A stretch of DNA of 5,927 nt from an uncultured bacterium (GTDB lineage: Bacteria; Vulcanimicrobiota; Xenobia; Xenobiales; Xenobiaceae). Where the stretch lies: the NCBI GenBank assembly GCA_934644775.1, contig CAKUDB010000035.1, forward strand, positions 1 through 5,927. Reading direction: 5' to 3'. Position numbers and translations under genes: made by a program. The notes beneath the pieces are model-generated. The model made no database searches, was not told the origin of the DNA, and was given only the letters and a program-made list of their open reading frames with translations. Below, in pieces: positions 4,290 through 5,927 of the stretch (position 1 is the stretch's first letter; each line of letters starts with the position of its first letter).

Positions 4290-5927
4290 TTAGTCAATGC
4301 TTGTCGTAATATTCAGACCCGTAACATATACTCCTGGAGTAGCAAATTCTTCAGTATACAGAGTATGGGTAGCGTACTTTCCGCCGAGGTCAATTAAGGT
4401 TACTGTATATTCATTGCTGCCATCTGCGGCGCGTTGGAAAGATTCGCCTTCACCGGTGCACTCGCTGCTGGGACTGTTGGTAATACAACACTCCGGATAG
4501 TCGTATTTGCCAACAAAATCCTCCCTAAGGAAGAATGGCTCCTTTGCAAAAGAAAGTATCTTACTGCCAACAATCAATTTTTCGAACGTCATTGTTCCTG
4601 CCAAATAAAGCTTGTGCTCTCCTGGTGCGTGCAACATTCGAGCAGGCTTGAAGGCCACCAGATTGCCGTTATCATCTTTTTTACAGAAATTGAAGTCCGA
4701 ACCAAGAAATCCGCCCACAAATACAGTATTAGTGTCTTTAAGTTGACCATATTTAGCAGTTACGGTATAGGTTTCCCACTCTGGGTAGAAATTTCTCAGC
4801 ACAGAAGCTACCAAAGTACCATTATCATTATTAAGCCCATAATAAGTGGCAACTCCTTCGCCACTAAAGGCAGTAGTTAATTCCACGTCTTTAATGATGT
4901 CACTTAGAGGAGGCTGAGGCCCTTTATCTGGCTCGTTAGTATAAGTAGCTATAGCTTGCATAGGTACTTCACCTAAAGCGAAAGTGACTTCGCCTAAAGG
5001 GGCATTATTATTCTTCCAGTTGTAACATTGAACGGTAACAATTTCTTTTTCACCTAAATCCCTGGGCTCAGGTATATAAGTAAGGAAAAATGATTTATCG
5101 ACGTCAGTCTTAGTGTCAAAGCCAAAAGAAATTTGACTATTGGCAGGACGCAACTCTATGCTCTTAGGAGTTTGGTCAGTTACATAAATAAGCTCGTCAA
5201 TAGACCGGCTGATCTTAGTACCAAGAGAAGCCACAGGCTTTACTTTACCATAAGCGACAGCTTTAAACTGACCATTGGTAGCATTTTCGTCGGCGGCCAA
5301 AGATACCGTACTCGGATTTTCAGTATCATTTAATTGGCCAAAAGTAGCAAAGGGAGTTAAGTCGTAAGTTTTAACAGTAGAACTTGAGGGAGTAAGTGTT
5401 AAACTTAAAGTAACATCTTCACTAGGCTTTACTACATATTTATCAGCAATTAAAGAAAGCTGATCGTTATCGGTCAAAGTATATAAATCAGGATCGGCAA
5501 TAGTAACAACTTTTTGTCCCTGCCAATCGATAGTATCGTAACCGACGGCTACCAGATTATCGCTTTCATCGTAATAAGCAGCGGTGACAGCATAAATATT
5601 AGCGCCCAGCTCCTCTACTTCGGTTGCATCAACGGTAATATCTTGCTCCTGGGCAGAGGCTTCGTGTTTAAAATCGTGAGCTTTAGTAGGTATAGTCGTA
5701 AATTCTTTATTTTCAGCCTTGCCGTAAAAAACGTATTTTACGTTGACAATATCGGAAGCAACGTCAATGCGGCCTAATTTTTTGGCTAAAGAATTGTATT
5801 GGAAAGTGACTTTATAACTGCCAGTAGGGGAAGGCTCGGGAGCAGGCGTTGGGGAAGGCTCGGGAGCAGGCGTTGGTGAAGTCGTGCCGTCTAAAGGATT
5901 GGGAGTGGTACTTCCACTGTTGCCACA
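4290..5927 (-). CDS. Secreted lipoprotein with Ig-like repeats (paralog 2), 5' end cut off
   Basis: The frame is open without a stop from the right edge down to TAA (4292-4290): 545 residues visible, starting at the TGT codon (5927-5925) that corresponds to acylated Cys27 of paralog 1. The signal peptide and start therefore lie just outside the window; a matching 26-residue signal would give about 571 residues. The first mature residues match paralog 1 almost perfectly, except that the PTPAPEPS linker unit is duplicated. Further on only a framework is kept: IDWQG, TYDLTPFA, ADENAxxGQF, the KGPQP segment, VELTTAFS, YTVTAKYG, PFF, VGKxxYPE, RAADGSNEYTV. The shared TYDLTPFA and YTVTAKYG blocks look like divergent Big_2-type Ig-like modules. 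The C-terminal third differs most and has its own cysteines (PECC, SSEC). Function is unknown; a surface-exposed lipoprotein is inferred. The gene converges on the ATPase operon. Confidence 0.88.
   Translation of the reverse strand, partial: CGNSGSTTPNPLDGTTSPTPAPEPSPTPAPEPSPTGSYKVTFQYNSLAKKLGRIDVASDIVNVKYVFYGKAENKEFTTIPTKAHDFKHEASAQEQDITVDATEVEELGANIYAVTAAYYDESDNLVAVGYDTIDWQGQKVVTIADPDLYTLTDNDQLSLIADKYVVKPSEDVTLSLTLTPSSSTVKTYDLTPFATFGQLNDTENPSTVSLAADENATNGQFKAVAYGKVKPVASLGTKISRSIDELIYVTDQTPKSIELRPANSQISFGFDTKTDVDKSFFLTYIPEPRDLGEKEIVTVQCYNWKNNNAPLGEVTFALGEVPMQAIATYTNEPDKGPQPPLSDIIKDVELTTAFSGEGVATYYGLNNDNGTLVASVLRNFYPEWETYTVTAKYGQLKDTNTVFVGGFLGSDFNFCKKDDNGNLVAFKPARMLHAPGEHKLYLAGTMTFEKLIVGSKILSFAKEPFFLREDFVGKYDYPECCITNSPSSECTGEGESFQRAADGSNEYTVTLIDLGGKYATHTLYTEEFATPGVYVTGLNITTSID
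5743..5857. repeat. Direct repeat copy B (115 nt, identical to 1868-1982)
   Basis: Identical to 1868-1982 and in the same orientation, offset by 3,875 bp. The two copies lie inside the lipoprotein genes that flank the ATPase-nuclease operon, so they form a direct repeat around it. The first mismatch on the left is 5742 (G against A at 1867). Similarity stays high for a further few dozen bases and then falls away. Confidence 0.9.
5827..5874. repeat. 24-bp tandem duplication in the linker coding sequence
   Basis: Two perfect copies of a 24-nt unit (5827-5850 and 5851-5874) encode two 8-residue Pro/Thr/Ala/Glu/Ser units (PTPAPEPS type) after the lipidated cysteine. Paralog 1 has a single copy (1952-1975). 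In-frame gain or loss by slippage would change linker length without breaking the protein. Confidence 0.9.

Noticed and set aside
4434..4880. 148-codon plus-strand open frame, and similar frames at 541-756 and 5514-5777
   Set aside because: They are antisense to the lipoprotein genes, whose homology to each other in the minus frame is clear; they lack recognisable motifs or ribosome binding sites.
4290..5477. Lipoprotein 2 as a complete 395-aa gene starting at TTG 5477
   Set aside because: The frame stays open upstream to the window edge and aligns with the N-terminal half of paralog 1 up to the lipobox cysteine, so that TTG is an internal Leu codon.

Overview
This is a bacterial window of fairly low GC. 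It holds two related secreted lipoprotein genes on the minus strand, with a compact two-gene plus-strand operon between them. The lipoproteins carry a lipobox (LSGC) and a Pro/Thr/Ser/Glu linker, as expected for diderm surface or periplasmic lipoproteins. Nothing here fixes the phylum; an anaerobic host-associated bacterium is only a guess.

Layout: positions 1-468 hold no convincing protein gene. They do contain a near-ideal sigma70-type promoter reading leftward (207-235), followed by several hairpins and an intrinsic terminator (41-62). Together these define a candidate small RNA of about 160 nt. A separate nested inverted repeat of 109 nt lies at 287-395. Lipoprotein gene 1 (469-2106, minus, GTG start) is complete. 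The divergent spacer 2107-2361 contains a plus-strand promoter (2175-2203), a perfect 12-bp palindrome at the predicted transcription start, and a leader hairpin just before the Shine-Dalgarno sequence.

The operon encodes an ABC/AAA-type ATPase of 429 aa (2362-3651), with Walker A, LSAG signature, Walker B and H-loop motifs. It is followed, overlapping, by a 191-aa protein (3629-4204) whose D-x12-E-x-K pattern resembles a PD-(D/E)xK nuclease core. An ATPase coupled to a small putative nuclease is a recurring design in anti-phage and other genome-defence systems. I do not recognise this exact pair as a named system. A shared hairpin terminator at 4214-4258 separates the operon from lipoprotein gene 2, which converges on it (4290 to the right edge). 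Gene 2 is cut by the window exactly at the codon for its probable acylated cysteine.

The lipoproteins are paralogs with a striking gradient. The first 57 mature residues are identical apart from an 8-residue linker duplication, and 115 nt are identical at DNA level; the rest has diverged strongly. These identical stretches lie in the same orientation on either side of the ATPase/nuclease operon. Recombination between them could delete it, or the operon may have been inserted into a pre-existing tandem lipoprotein array.
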